This document shows, one piece after another, positions 1-8,201 of a stretch of 64,000 bases of DNA (positions within the stretch are counted from its first letter, which is position 1; the number at the start of each line of letters is the position of its first letter). A program made the position numbers and the translations under genes. Under the pieces are notes generated by a model that saw only the letters and a program-made list of their open reading frames with translations, had not been told where the DNA came from and did no database searches. Where the stretch lies: assembly GCF_052030545.1 (NCBI RefSeq), contig NZ_JBPDIH010000007.1:124001-188000 (forward strand). The letters are read 5' to 3'. The DNA is from CANMXU01 sp052030545. GTDB taxonomy: Bacteria > Pseudomonadota > Gammaproteobacteria > Enterobacterales > Alteromonadaceae.

Positions 1-318
1 GCCACTGAACGTGGCGATATTGCTGAAACCAATGCTACTGAAGAAGTTTTAGGTAATGTTCCAATCAGCTCTCTTAAAAGTTATTTAGGTCATACCTTAG
101 GTGCTTGTGGTGCCATAGAGGCTTGGGCGTCGATTAATATGATGAATGAGCATTGGTTTGCACCAACACTCAATTTAGATGTTATTGATGAAAACTGTGG
201 CAATCTCGATTATATCCGCAAGGAAGGGCGAGCAATCGATACCGACTATGTGATGAGTAATAATTTTGCTTTTGGCGGTATTAATACATCACTTATCTTT
301 AAGCGGTGGCGGAACTAG
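1..318 (+). CDS. beta-ketoacyl-ACP synthase, C-terminal part (5' end outside window)
   Basis: Frame 1 is open from the first base to the TAG at 316-318 and encodes the last 105 residues of a FabB/FabF-type condensing enzyme. The lysine/histidine segment SLKSYLGHTLGACGA and the C-terminal NNFAFGGINTSLIF loop, both typical of the thiolase-fold ketosynthase active site, are visible; the catalytic cysteine would lie upstream of the window. The enzyme condenses malonyl-ACP with an acyl-ACP. The next gene starts three bases after the stop, so the two are probably cotranscribed. A phosphopantetheinyl transferase lies 2.3 kb downstream, so this may be the end of a dedicated lipid or polyene cluster and not the housekeeping fabF; that is inference, because the upstream genes are not visible. 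Confidence 0.85.
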   Translation, partial: ATERGDIAETNATEEVLGNVPISSLKSYLGHTLGACGAIEAWASINMMNEHWFAPTLNLDVIDENCGNLDYIRKEGRAIDTDYVMSNNFAFGGINTSLIFKRWRN

Positions 319-321
319 TTC

Positions 322-1134
322 ATGAAAATACAGGGATGTATCGCTTTTTTTATTTTCGTTTTGTTATCTTTTAGCGCTAAATCGGAAAATTCAGAGCGAA
401 TTTTCGAATACGGTATTGGCACTTTTGCGTTTAGTTTACCTGAATATGCCGGTGCAAAAGATACCAAAAACTATATTGTGCCGCTGCCTTACTTTTACTA
501 CCAAGATAAGACTAATAAAGTTGATAGAGAAGGATTGATAAGCAGTTTATGGCAAGTTGAAAATTGGTATCTAGATTTTTCTGCCTCAGCCCAAATACCT
601 GTAAACAGCGACGATATCGATATTCGAACCGACATGCCAGATATTGATTGGACCTTTCAAGCTGGCCCTGCACTCAAGTATTACTTTTACGGCAAACCGC
701 GAGATGATGACAAAACTTTTGTCTCATTTTATACACGTAAAGCCATAACGACTGATTTTAGCTACCTAGATGACGCGGGTTGGCAATATGGTTTAATCGT
801 TTCTTCTCAACGTGCTTTTTCTAATTGGTTTGGTGGTAAATTAAAGTGGCAAAATAGAGCTTCAGTTAACTTTGCCTCGACTAAATTTCATCAATTATAT
901 TATGATGTTGAGAAAGCTTATAGCACAGAAGAACGCTCTGAATTTAAGTCGTCTTCTGGCTATCATAGTAGTACCCTATCTAGCGGTTTAACCTATCGAA
1001 AAGGTCGTTTGTGGCTAGCCGGCTTTGTATTGTACCGGAATATGAGTGGGACAAAAAACGAAGCAAGTGCGCTAATACAAAAGAGAGAAAATTTTTCGGC
1101 TGGCTTGGGCGTCGCGTGGATTATTAATCAATAA
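322..1134 (+). CDS. MipA/OmpV-family outer-membrane protein
   Basis: This 270-residue protein has an N-terminal signal peptide (hydrophobic residues 8-18, likely cut near SAKSEN). The mature part is rich in alternating aromatic and polar beta strands and ends in an amphipathic strand (AGLGVAWIINQ), as in outer-membrane barrels. The pattern near residues 28-55, with a PEYAGAKD segment followed by a proline- and tyrosine-rich strand (PLPYFYY), matches the MipA/OmpV family, whose members are scaffold or porin-like proteins. The ATG lies three bases after the ketosynthase stop, suggesting translational coupling. The role of this paralogue is unknown; a link to export or display of the product of the upstream ketosynthase pathway is speculation. 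Confidence 0.7.
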   Translation: MKIQGCIAFFIFVLLSFSAKSENSERIFEYGIGTFAFSLPEYAGAKDTKNYIVPLPYFYYQDKTNKVDREGLISSLWQVENWYLDFSASAQIPVNSDDIDIRTDMPDIDWTFQAGPALKYYFYGKPRDDDKTFVSFYTRKAITTDFSYLDDAGWQYGLIVSSQRAFSNWFGGKLKWQNRASVNFASTKFHQLYYDVEKAYSTEERSEFKSSSGYHSSTLSSGLTYRKGRLWLAGFVLYRNMSGTKNEASALIQKRENFSAGLGVAWIINQ

Positions 1135-1202
1135 AAACTCATATAACAAATTAGTTATATGCAAAATAATTATTTATCAATGCACAATAAAAGGAAGAAA
1201 AA

Positions 1203-1835
1203 ATGAAGCATTATTTAAAACTCGTCGGTATTATTTCAATACTTATCTTAAGTGGTTGTAGTGCAACGGGGAAGTACTCTAATCCCGTTGTTGAAACCAA
1301 TAGTAGTATCGTTAAAAGTGATAAAGCCGCGATTGTATTTTTAAGGGCGTCGAGCTTTGGTGGTGCAATAACATCGCCACTAGTCAAAGTGGATGACAAA
1401 GGAAAAAGTGAAATTGTCGGCATTTTAGGACCAAAAGAAAAAATGGTTGAATATGTAGAGCCTGGTGAACATATGTTTATGATCATTGGTGAAAATGCTG
1501 ACTTTATGAAAGCACACGTTGAAGCTGGCAAAGTGTATTACAGTATAATCAGACCAAGAATGGGCGTATGGAAAGCTCGATTTGCATTAACGCCTTTTAA
1601 GCAAATTTCAGAAAGTAAAGATTTTGATGTTAATGGTGAAAAGCTGAAAAAGTGGCTTAAAGAGTCTTCGATGACAGAGCCAAATGAGCAAGTATTTGCA
1701 TGGCATTCTAGCAAATCTGGCGAGTTGTTAGACATGTTTAATGAATATAGCCCTATTTGGCACAACAAAGATCAAAGCAAGCGTGACTCGGTAACTTTAC
1801 AAGTTGACGATGGCTTAACAAAAGCTATCCAGTAA
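1203..1835 (+). CDS. predicted lipoprotein, DUF2846-like
   Basis: The 210-residue product begins with a lipoprotein signal (hydrophobic residues 7-17, lipobox LSGC with the lipidated cysteine at residue 19). The central part (residues 40-130) has the look of DUF2846-like small lipoproteins: a KAAIVFLR strand, a PGEH turn and a GKVYY strand. The C-terminal 70 residues are charged and unassigned. AAGGAAGAAAA immediately before the ATG provides a ribosome-binding site. A strong terminator follows at 1842-1867, so this is the last gene of the unit that starts with the ketosynthase. The family assignment comes from memory of its pattern; the lipoprotein call itself is firm. No function is known. 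Confidence 0.6.
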   Translation: MKHYLKLVGIISILILSGCSATGKYSNPVVETNSSIVKSDKAAIVFLRASSFGGAITSPLVKVDDKGKSEIVGILGPKEKMVEYVEPGEHMFMIIGENADFMKAHVEAGKVYYSIIRPRMGVWKARFALTPFKQISESKDFDVNGEKLKKWLKESSMTEPNEQVFAWHSSKSGELLDMFNEYSPIWHNKDQSKRDSVTLQVDDGLTKAIQ

Positions 1836-1841
1836 CTAACA

Positions 1842-1867
1842 AAAAGAGCCCAACAGGGCTCTTTTTT
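1842..1867 (+). terminator. rho-independent terminator after the lipoprotein gene
   Basis: A perfect stem of AAAGAGCCC with GGGCTCTTT around a four-base AACA loop is followed by a run of T. It lies 7 bases after the stop codon at 1833-1835. The A-rich left side makes it partly bidirectional, so it could also serve the convergent gene ending at 1896. Confidence 0.9.
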
Positions 1868-1895
1868 ATGTAAAAATCAATTAGAGTTTATGGCA

Positions 1896-2276
1896 TTATT
1901 TTGCCATAAGTAGGTTTCTTTCAATTTCTTGCTCTAACAGCATTATCCACTTATTGTAATTTCTATGAATGCCTTGTTTTTCACTATCGTAATCTAAGTT
2001 AATGCTGCGTACATAATCGATATTGTAGGTGTTTGCATTGTAACTAATTTTGACTTCGGCATAATGGCTTCTAACATGAATTCCTGCAGTGATTTCATTG
2101 TCTTGTTGAGAGACCAATTTCCATCGCTTATAAACTAAAGCGGTTTTAATCGACTTCTCCATGACTTCTGTTGATACATTTACCGGAACGGTTGCCGTTG
2201 CATTGTAGATTGGGTGTGTTGTTTTACAGGCGGCAACAAGTAAAACTGTGAGAATAGCGATATATAAATGTTTCAT
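1896..2276 (-). CDS. small hypothetical lipoprotein
   Basis: The chosen start is the ATG at 2276, which gives a 126-residue protein with a classical lipoprotein signal (MKHLYIAILTVLLVAAC; lipobox VAAC, cysteine 17) and a ribosome-binding site AAGGAAAAAT. An upstream in-frame ATG at 2309 would put 11 extra residues in front of the signal and is unlikely. The mature part alternates beta-type segments (AEVKISYNANTYNIDYV) and ends in a helix with WIMLLEQEIERNL. Similar small lipoproteins of unknown role are common in marine gammaproteobacteria. It is convergent with the preceding operon. No specific function can be given. Confidence 0.6.
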   Translation of the reverse strand: MKHLYIAILTVLLVAACKTTHPIYNATATVPVNVSTEVMEKSIKTALVYKRWKLVSQQDNEITAGIHVRSHYAEVKISYNANTYNIDYVRSINLDYDSEKQGIHRNYNKWIMLLEQEIERNLLMAK

Positions 2277-2371
2277 ATTTTTCCTTAATAAGCACATATT
2301 GCTCGGCATTATAGCTAGGTTAATTTTTCAATAAAGTGCAAATCAATTAAAAACTGAAAATTATAACTAGG

Positions 2372-2569
2372 TAACCTGAGTTCGGTTTAACAAATATTTC
2401 TCTAGCGGCTACTTTTACTTACTTCCGCGTTAAATTCACTTGCAATAGGCCAGCTATTGACGCGTAAATTTGCCTTGAATTAAGCAAAACTAACAAGCTA
2501 GATGTTAACATGAAAAATAGAATGATATATTTTAACTGGTTAAACATCTCTTAAACCGAGCTCAGGTTA
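2372..2569. repeat. MITE-like element with 19-bp imperfect terminal inverted repeats
   Basis: Positions 2372-2390 and 2551-2569 are inverted copies of one another with 18 of 19 bases matching (TAACCTGAGTTCGGTTTAA against TAACCTGAGCTCGGTTTAA). The outermost bases are TA at each end, so a TA target duplication typical of IS630/Tc1-mariner-type insertions is possible. The 160 bp between the arms contain no ORF of note. The right end lies 15 bases before the start codon of the phosphopantetheinyl transferase gene, so its promoter or ribosome-binding site may derive from the element. This fills the 308-bp gap 2277-2584. That it is mobile is inference from structure only. Confidence 0.5.
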
Positions 2570-2584
2570 GGTAGTAAAATTTAA

Positions 2585-3223
2585 ATGGAAAATGACGAAA
2601 TATTTTTAGCAATAACAAGCGCGGCTAAGCAGTATTTATTGCTACCTGAGCAATTAAGTAAGCGAGAATTAGCTACCTATAAACATAAAAAAAGCACCAA
2701 AGCTCAGCAGCAGTTTTTAGCAAGCAGAGGTTTTATTAAATACCACTTAGCTAAACATTTTTCGAAAACTACGAACGATATAGAATTGGTATTTGACTAT
2801 GAAAATAAGCTGATTAAAGCGATACATTCCGGCTGCTTTTTGGCATGGGTTTCACTTAGTCATTCAGGTACTCATATCGCTATTGCCTATTCTAGGTCAA
2901 TAAGCGCGCGGTTAGGCATTGATATTGAGTGCTTAGCGCGTGAACGTGATTTTTTAGCGCTCGCTGAAATTAGTTTTTCTACAAACGAGCAACGTCAGGT
3001 TGCGGGTGCCGACAATCTTAAGTGTGCGTTTTATTCCTATTGGACAGTAAAAGAAGCGTTGGCAAAAGCAACTAAAACGCCGTTAACACAATTATTTTTA
3101 AAAGATAGCCATGAGTTTCTATTACGACAGGGAGTGAGTGCGTTGACCATTAAATTAAAAAACGCTATCTGTACGTTAATTTACCCTGCTAATAAAAAGT
3201 TAACTTTTGAGAGTATTTCATGA
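2585..3223 (+). CDS. 4'-phosphopantetheinyl transferase (Sfp/AcpT-like)
   Basis: The 212-residue protein shows the Sfp-superfamily signatures: SLSHSG (residues 90-95), the Mg-binding GIDIE (111-115), and WTVKEALAKA (153-162) with the conserved W/KEA. It transfers phosphopantetheine from CoA to a serine of an acyl or peptidyl carrier protein in the cytoplasm. The size suits an Sfp-type enzyme serving secondary or specialised lipid metabolism and not the shorter AcpS. It overlaps the next gene by four bases (ATGA). The nearby ketosynthase is a likely pathway partner. The ribosome-binding site is weak (AGGTTAGGTAG, from the inverted-repeat element edge), which may mean low expression. Confidence 0.85.
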   Translation: MENDEIFLAITSAAKQYLLLPEQLSKRELATYKHKKSTKAQQQFLASRGFIKYHLAKHFSKTTNDIELVFDYENKLIKAIHSGCFLAWVSLSHSGTHIAIAYSRSISARLGIDIECLARERDFLALAEISFSTNEQRQVAGADNLKCAFYSYWTVKEALAKATKTPLTQLFLKDSHEFLLRQGVSALTIKLKNAICTLIYPANKKLTFESIS

Positions 3224-3963
3224 TGCGAACTCTTTTTATTTATGGGCGTAAGTTTTATCAACGCCACCCTAATGCTATTACCTTCTGGTTGCTGTTTTTT
3301 GCACTTTATTTTCCTATAGTCTCATTTCTAGCTGTTTCGTTAGTGCTTTTTCTCTATATTTTTTGGCCTTTTCAGTCATACAGTATTGAGGTTCCCAAAA
3401 TAACCTCTGAACAGGTGATTGTTATTTCCCACGGCTTAAAAGACTCAGATCAAACATGGGCACAAGCATTGAAAACTAGCTTAGAAACTGAGCATCCTAA
3501 TAAACAGGTAATAACAATTAATTGGTCAAATTATGCCGACAATGCTTTTACTTGTGCGGTAAATGGCCGGAGAATTGGCAATAAATTGGCTAAACAGATG
3601 GCAAGTCATGTTACTTTAAAAAAAATAACCGCCATCGGGCATAGCTGCGGGGCTTTTGTCAATTATGGAGTGTGTGAAACATCTAAGGCATATGCTCCAA
3701 ACGTATTAGTGGAAACGATTTATTTGGATCCTGTGTCAATATACGGTGGTTTGTTTTGGAACTATGGGCTTAATCATTTTGGTGGTTGCGCCGATAAAAG
3801 TACCACCTATTATGACACTGAAGATAATGTGCCTGGCAGTGGCCGAGCGCCAGTTAATAGTGATGGTGTCGATGTAACAAAGTTCAAGAAAGATTATGAC
3901 TATCAGGGCTCAGCCCATCATTGGCCTATTTACTATTATCAATATAATCACGCTATGTTGTAA
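3220..3963 (+). CDS. membrane-anchored alpha/beta hydrolase (lipase-like)
   Basis: This 247-residue protein has a hydrophobic N-terminal segment (about residues 22-50), then an alpha/beta-hydrolase fold: the oxyanion strand VIVISHGLKDS (66-76), the nucleophile elbow GHSCG (140-144, Ser142), a candidate acid in IYLDP (Asp170) and a candidate histidine in SAHHWP near residue 234. It probably hydrolyses an ester, thioester or acyl-linked product at the cytoplasmic membrane. The start overlaps the transferase stop by ATGA, so the two are translationally coupled; a hydrolase beside a carrier-protein activator fits release or editing of a carrier-bound acyl chain. The substrate is unknown. A 16-bp tandem duplication covers its stop codon. 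Confidence 0.75.
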   Translation: MMRTLFIYGRKFYQRHPNAITFWLLFFALYFPIVSFLAVSLVLFLYIFWPFQSYSIEVPKITSEQVIVISHGLKDSDQTWAQALKTSLETEHPNKQVITINWSNYADNAFTCAVNGRRIGNKLAKQMASHVTLKKITAIGHSCGAFVNYGVCETSKAYAPNVLVETIYLDPVSIYGGLFWNYGLNHFGGCADKSTTYYDTEDNVPGSGRAPVNSDGVDVTKFKKDYDYQGSAHHWPIYYYQYNHAML

Positions 3964-3984
3964 CTAAACTATGTTGTAACTAAA
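3953..3984. repeat. 16-bp perfect tandem duplication across the hydrolase stop codon
   Basis: CTATGTTGTAACTAAA occurs twice back to back (3953-3968 and 3969-3984). The first copy contains the codons for the last two residues and the TAA at 3961-3963. The duplication adds no sense codons because the stop lies inside copy one. It looks like a recent slippage product. Confidence 0.9.
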
Positions 3985-4236
3985 CTGTGATAACTGATTG
4001 AGCTATAGGCTAATTACGACATAAGTTAGGTAAGGCGTTGATTTTATTGCTACTTAGGTCGATAACGTTTTTGCAGCGCAGCTGGAGTAATGGCAAAGTA
4101 TTTTTTACCGTATTCTTTATTTTCTATAGTGTCGTTTTTAACTAGGTTTTGTTAAATAAAGGTTAAGTTTTTAGTAAACATCTGTTTTACCACTTTGGTA
4201 GCGAGCAGCAATTAGTTGTATTAGTACCTAACTGTT

Positions 4237-5070
4237 TTAATGCTTGGGAATGCGCGCCTTAATCTCTTCCCGCAATTTTTTATGCTCTTCATTATGTTCG
4301 TAGCGGCGATGATAAATTAATTGATACGGCGCTTTTTGTATTTCAAATGGGATCGTAAATGTTTTTAAATTTAATGCTTCCTTCCACATATCAACAATAA
4401 TTCTAGGCGCAACACAAATAGTACTATGGTCAATCGATACATAGGTCAGCATCGTCATGGCAGAGTCAGCAATGTATTTTTCGTGACGAGGCCTAGGCGA
4501 TTCAACCAGTAAATCAAAAAAGCTCATGCCGTGGCGTGTAGACTTGGTTAATACATGTTGCAATGAATAAAATGTTTCTTCATCAAACTTAGATATTTGA
4601 TTATGTTTTGACGTAACCGCGACCATTTCTGTTTCCCCTAAGGTTTCAATAACAAAAGAAGGATCATTGTCAGTAACATGATCGATGGCTAAATCAGCTT
4701 TGTCTGCTCGTAGATCCTCTATCATTTTAGATTGACTCGAAGGTGGCGATAAGAACTTTATTGGCAAGCCATTTAAGTGAAATAATAACCCCTCATGGCA
4801 ATAGATAATAAATTGCTTTTTGGTATCGACAGAGTTCTCAATAATATTAATGGCGCTTTCAAAATCGTTGGCTAACATTACTGCTTTATTGGTAGGGGTA
4901 ATTCCTCGTCCTTTTTTGACAAAGAGTTTGTAACCAAGTGTGTCTTCTAAACGGTGAATTGCGCGGCTAGTTGCTGGTTGACTTAAGCCGATAAGTTCAG
5001 CTGCTTTACTGTAACTCAACTGATGATATACCGCGAGAAACGGTTTGATCAAATTTAAATCAAATAACAT
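4237..5070 (-). CDS. LysR-family transcriptional regulator
   Basis: Starting at the ATG at 5070, the protein has 277 residues and a good ribosome-binding site (AGAGGTGAAA before ATG). Extending upstream would need a TTG at 5124 and adds a non-conserved tail. The N-terminal winged helix-turn-helix is typical of LysR proteins (FLAVYHQLSYSKAAELIGLSQ, then PATSRAIHRLE). Residues from about 85 form the periplasmic-binding-protein-like effector domain. It is divergent from the sulfatase gene with 190 bp between the two starts, the usual place for a LysR-type activator of the adjacent gene, so it probably controls sulfatase expression. The effector is not predictable. Confidence 0.88.
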   Translation of the reverse strand: MLFDLNLIKPFLAVYHQLSYSKAAELIGLSQPATSRAIHRLEDTLGYKLFVKKGRGITPTNKAVMLANDFESAINIIENSVDTKKQFIIYCHEGLLFHLNGLPIKFLSPPSSQSKMIEDLRADKADLAIDHVTDNDPSFVIETLGETEMVAVTSKHNQISKFDEETFYSLQHVLTKSTRHGMSFFDLLVESPRPRHEKYIADSAMTMLTYVSIDHSTICVAPRIIVDMWKEALNLKTFTIPFEIQKAPYQLIYHRRYEHNEEHKKLREEIKARIPKH

Positions 5071-5196
5071 TTTCACCTCTAGTTGTAAGTAAAGTGTAAG
5101 GTTTTTTCGATGTATGCGTCTCAAGCATATATCATATGTTCTGGGGCTTCTAGTTAAATTTGGTTTTATAGTTTATCTTTACTTACGAATTTATAG

Positions 5197-5228
5197 AAAA
5201 CAGATTTAATAAGTTTTAGTTCTGTTTT
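5197..5228. promoter_or_regulatory. inverted repeat in the LysR-sulfatase intergenic region
   Basis: AAAACAGA (5197-5204) and TCTGTTTT (5221-5228) are perfect inverted arms 16 bases apart, 32 bases upstream of the sulfatase start. It could be part of a LysR-type operator or a leader hairpin; nothing in the sequence separates these options. Confidence 0.35.
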
Positions 5229-5260
5229 TAGTTATGAACTGACATATAAGTGAGATTCAA

Positions 5261-6784
5261 ATGACACCAACTAACGGGAAATTTCCGATGAAAAAAATGG
5301 CACTAAGTGCTTGCGCTTTAGCGATGGGCGCAACCTCTGTTGCAGCTACAGCAGCAGACCAACCAAACATCCTAGTAATTATGGCTGATGATATCGGTTA
5401 CTGGAACATCAGTGCTTACAACCAAGGCATGATGGCTTACAATACGCCAAACATTGATAGCATTGCTAAAGAAGGTGCAAAGTTCACTAACTTCTACGCA
5501 CAACAAAGCTCAACAGCGGGTCGTAGTGCTTTCATCACAGGTCAAATGCCAAAGCGTACTGGTTTATCTAAAGTAGGTATGCCAGGTGCTAAAGAAGGTT
5601 TAACGGAAAAAGATCCTACATTAGCAACTATTTTACGTGACTTAGGTTATGCAACAGGTCAATTCGGTAAAAATCACTTAGGTGATCGTGATGAGCATTT
5701 ACCAACTAACCACGGTTTTGACGAATTCTTCGGTAACTTATACCACTTAAATGCGGAAGAAGAGCCAGAGCATGAAGATTGGCCAAAAGATCCAGAATTC
5801 TCTAAGCGTTACGGCCCTCGTGGTGTAATCAAGTCTTTCGCTGACGGTCGTATCTCTGATACTGGTCCATTAACTAAAAAGCGTATGGAAACTGTTGATG
5901 GTGAATTCATCGATGCAGCTTCAGATTTCATGGAACGTCAAGTAAAAGCTGACAAGCCTTTCTTTACTTGGGTTAACCCATCACGTATGCATAACTTCAC
6001 TCACATTGATGATGAAGCTAAAGGTAAAACTGGTGCTGGTTTCTACGCTGACGGTATGGTACAGCACGATGAGCAAGTTGGTGACATTCTTAAGAAAGTT
6101 GAAGACTTAGGTATTGAAGATAATACTATCATTATCTACACAACTGATAATGGTCCTATGATTGCTACTTGGCCTGATGCTGGTATGACACCATTCCGTG
6201 GTGAGAAAAACACAGGTTGGGAAGGTGGTTTCCGTGTTCCTGCTATTGTTAAGTGGAAAGGTCAAATCGCTGAAAACACAAACTTCAACGGCATTATGTC
6301 TTTAGAAGATTGGTTACCAACATTAGCTGCTGCCGCTGGTGACACTGATGTGAAACAAGACTTACTTAAAGGTAAGAAAATTGGTAAGCGTGACTACAAA
6401 GTACATTTAGATGGTTATAACCAATTACCATACTTAACAGGTAAAACTGATGAGTCAGCACGTAAAGAATTTGTTTACTGGAGTGACGATGGTGATTTAT
6501 TAGCACTACGTTATGAGCAGTGGAAATTCCACTTCATGATCCAAGAAACTGAAAAAGGTATGGATTTATGGAAAATGCCATTAACTAAATTACGTGCACC
6601 GTTTTTATTCGACCTAAGCATTGACCCATTCGAACGTGGTGATTCAGGTATCGGTTACCAAACTTGGTACTACGAGCATGCGTTCTTAATGTCTGGTGTT
6701 GCAGCGCGTGAAGCAGGTAAAGTAATGCAATCTTTCGCAGCTTTCCCTCCACGAATGAAAGCAGGTAGCTTCGTTCCTGAGTAA
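5261..6784 (+). CDS. periplasmic sulfatase, serine-type (formylglycine-dependent)
   Basis: The 507-residue protein has a signal peptide (hydrophobic residues 13-28, likely cut near ATAAD), the N-terminal metal-binding NILVIMADD strand (residues 36-44), and the modification motif Ser84-Thr-Ala-Gly-Arg88 within SSTAGRSAFITGQ. In type I sulfatases the residue at position 84 is oxidised to formylglycine; a serine there requires the anaerobic maturase encoded next door. TTDNGP (residues about 295-300) is a further metal-site segment. The substrate is probably an aryl sulfate or sulfated polysaccharide, but cannot be named. ATG 5261 or ATG 5288 (MKKMALS) are both possible starts. Codons are strongly biased (GGT, CGT, TTA), suggesting high expression. 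Confidence 0.9.
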   Translation: MTPTNGKFPMKKMALSACALAMGATSVAATAADQPNILVIMADDIGYWNISAYNQGMMAYNTPNIDSIAKEGAKFTNFYAQQSSTAGRSAFITGQMPKRTGLSKVGMPGAKEGLTEKDPTLATILRDLGYATGQFGKNHLGDRDEHLPTNHGFDEFFGNLYHLNAEEEPEHEDWPKDPEFSKRYGPRGVIKSFADGRISDTGPLTKKRMETVDGEFIDAASDFMERQVKADKPFFTWVNPSRMHNFTHIDDEAKGKTGAGFYADGMVQHDEQVGDILKKVEDLGIEDNTIIIYTTDNGPMIATWPDAGMTPFRGEKNTGWEGGFRVPAIVKWKGQIAENTNFNGIMSLEDWLPTLAAAAGDTDVKQDLLKGKKIGKRDYKVHLDGYNQLPYLTGKTDESARKEFVYWSDDGDLLALRYEQWKFHFMIQETEKGMDLWKMPLTKLRAPFLFDLSIDPFERGDSGIGYQTWYYEHAFLMSGVAAREAGKVMQSFAAFPPRMKAGSFVPE

Positions 6785-6801
6785 TATGTTTTAATGATGA
6801 T

Positions 6802-6829
6802 AAGTGGCGCTATAGAGCGCCACTTTTAT
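6802..6829 (+). terminator. terminator between the sulfatase and its maturase
   Basis: AAGTGGCGCT and AGCGCCACTT form a perfect 10-bp stem with an ATAG loop, followed by TTTTATA. It lies 17 bases after the sulfatase stop and 22 bases before the maturase start. Partial read-through would give much sulfatase and little maturase. Confidence 0.85.
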
Positions 6830-6850
6830 AATAAGTAGTAGAGGTTCTAT

Positions 6851-8182
6851 ATGAAAACCCATTTAACTAAACAGTCTACCAAATTAAGCGTTACCCCTTT
6901 AAAAACTGCTGTAAAAGACTTATCTGCAAACCCAAGTTATGAACGCCGCTTCCATGTTATGGCAAAGCCGGGTGGTTCTAAATGTAATATTGACTGTCAA
7001 TATTGCTTTTACCTTCATAAAGAAGACTTGCTTCATCAACCAAAAGAAGTGCGTATGGATGACGCCACCTTAGAAGCATTTGTTAAGAGCTATATTGAGA
7101 GTCAAGATGGCGAAGAAATTGTATTTTCTTGGCAGGGTGGTGAACCTACCTTATTAGGGCTTGATTACTACAAAAAAATTGTTGAGCTGCAAAAGAAATA
7201 TCAGCCTGCTGGCGTGAAAATTGGCAACGACTTACAAACCAATGGCATTTTATTAAATGACGAGTGGTGTGAGTTTTTAGCCAAAAACGACTTCCTTGTA
7301 GGTATATCAATTGACGGTCCACAAGAGTTACACGACAAGTATCGCGTCACACGAAGTGGCAAACCAACCTTTCATTTAGTGATGAAAGGCGTGGAAAAAT
7401 TGAAAAAGCATAAAGTTAACTTTAATGCCTTAGCGGTGGTGAACCGTCACAACGTAAAATATCCGTTAGAAGTGTATCGCTTTTTAACCCAAGAGCTCGG
7501 CGCTACCTACGTGCAATTTACGCCTGTGGTTGAACCGACAGACTTTAAAACCACTGCGCCACAGTTTTGGAATGAAAGCATGATCCCAACCCAAGGCAGT
7601 GAGTTGGCTAAACCTGGGCATTTAATGTCAGTCGTTACTGATTGGTCAGTTGATGCTGACGACTGGGGGCAGTTTTTGATCACTGTGTTTGATGAGTGGG
7701 TCAATAACGATTTAGGTCGTGTATTGGTTAACTTATTTGAAACGGCAGTTGCCCAGCAAATGGGTAAACCTTCACAATTGTGCACAACGGCTGAATTTTG
7801 CGGTAAAGGTTTAGCGATTGAACACGACGGCGCAGTGTATAGCTGTGATCATTATGTTTATCCTGAATACAAATTAGGTAATGTTAACGAGCGTCCTTTA
7901 AATGAAATGGCGATTTCTGTTCGTCAACATGGCTTTGGTACAGCAAAACGTGACTCACTGCCAAAACAATGTCGTGAATGCCCGCACTTAAACTTGTGCT
8001 GGGGTGAATGTCCTAAAAACCGTTTGTTAAAAACTCACGATGGTGAAGAAGGTTTAAATTATTTATGCAGTGGCCTAACCGCTTTTTATGACCACTCTAA
8101 GCCTATTTTAGCCGGTATTGGTGTCTTGCTTGAAAAAGACAAAGATGCCTTAACTAAAATCGCACAAATGACTAATAAATAA
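6851..8182 (+). CDS. anaerobic sulfatase-maturating enzyme (radical SAM/SPASM)
   Basis: The 443-residue protein has the radical-SAM cluster motif C45-x3-C49-x2-C52 in KCNIDCQYCFY, followed by GGEPTLLG (the SAM-binding GGE motif) and a C-terminal SPASM-type cysteine set (CTTAEFCGKG, YSCDHY, CRECPHLNLCWGECPKNR, NYLC). These are the hallmarks of AtsB/anSME enzymes, which oxidise the target serine or cysteine of a sulfatase to formylglycine in the cytoplasm before export, using SAM and three [4Fe-4S] clusters. An AGAGG ribosome-binding site precedes the ATG. Its neighbour is a serine-type sulfatase, an obvious substrate. The N-terminal 25 residues look like an unstructured extension. Confidence 0.93.
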   Translation: MKTHLTKQSTKLSVTPLKTAVKDLSANPSYERRFHVMAKPGGSKCNIDCQYCFYLHKEDLLHQPKEVRMDDATLEAFVKSYIESQDGEEIVFSWQGGEPTLLGLDYYKKIVELQKKYQPAGVKIGNDLQTNGILLNDEWCEFLAKNDFLVGISIDGPQELHDKYRVTRSGKPTFHLVMKGVEKLKKHKVNFNALAVVNRHNVKYPLEVYRFLTQELGATYVQFTPVVEPTDFKTTAPQFWNESMIPTQGSELAKPGHLMSVVTDWSVDADDWGQFLITVFDEWVNNDLGRVLVNLFETAVAQQMGKPSQLCTTAEFCGKGLAIEHDGAVYSCDHYVYPEYKLGNVNERPLNEMAISVRQHGFGTAKRDSLPKQCRECPHLNLCWGECPKNRLLKTHDGEEGLNYLCSGLTAFYDHSKPILAGIGVLLEKDKDALTKIAQMTNK

Positions 8183-8201
8183 CTTTTCTAATCGTCATCC
8201 T

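Noticed and set aside
1211..1531. 106-codon minus-strand ORF opposite the lipoprotein gene
   Set aside because: It lies fully inside a gene with a clear signal peptide and ribosome-binding site, and has no family pattern.
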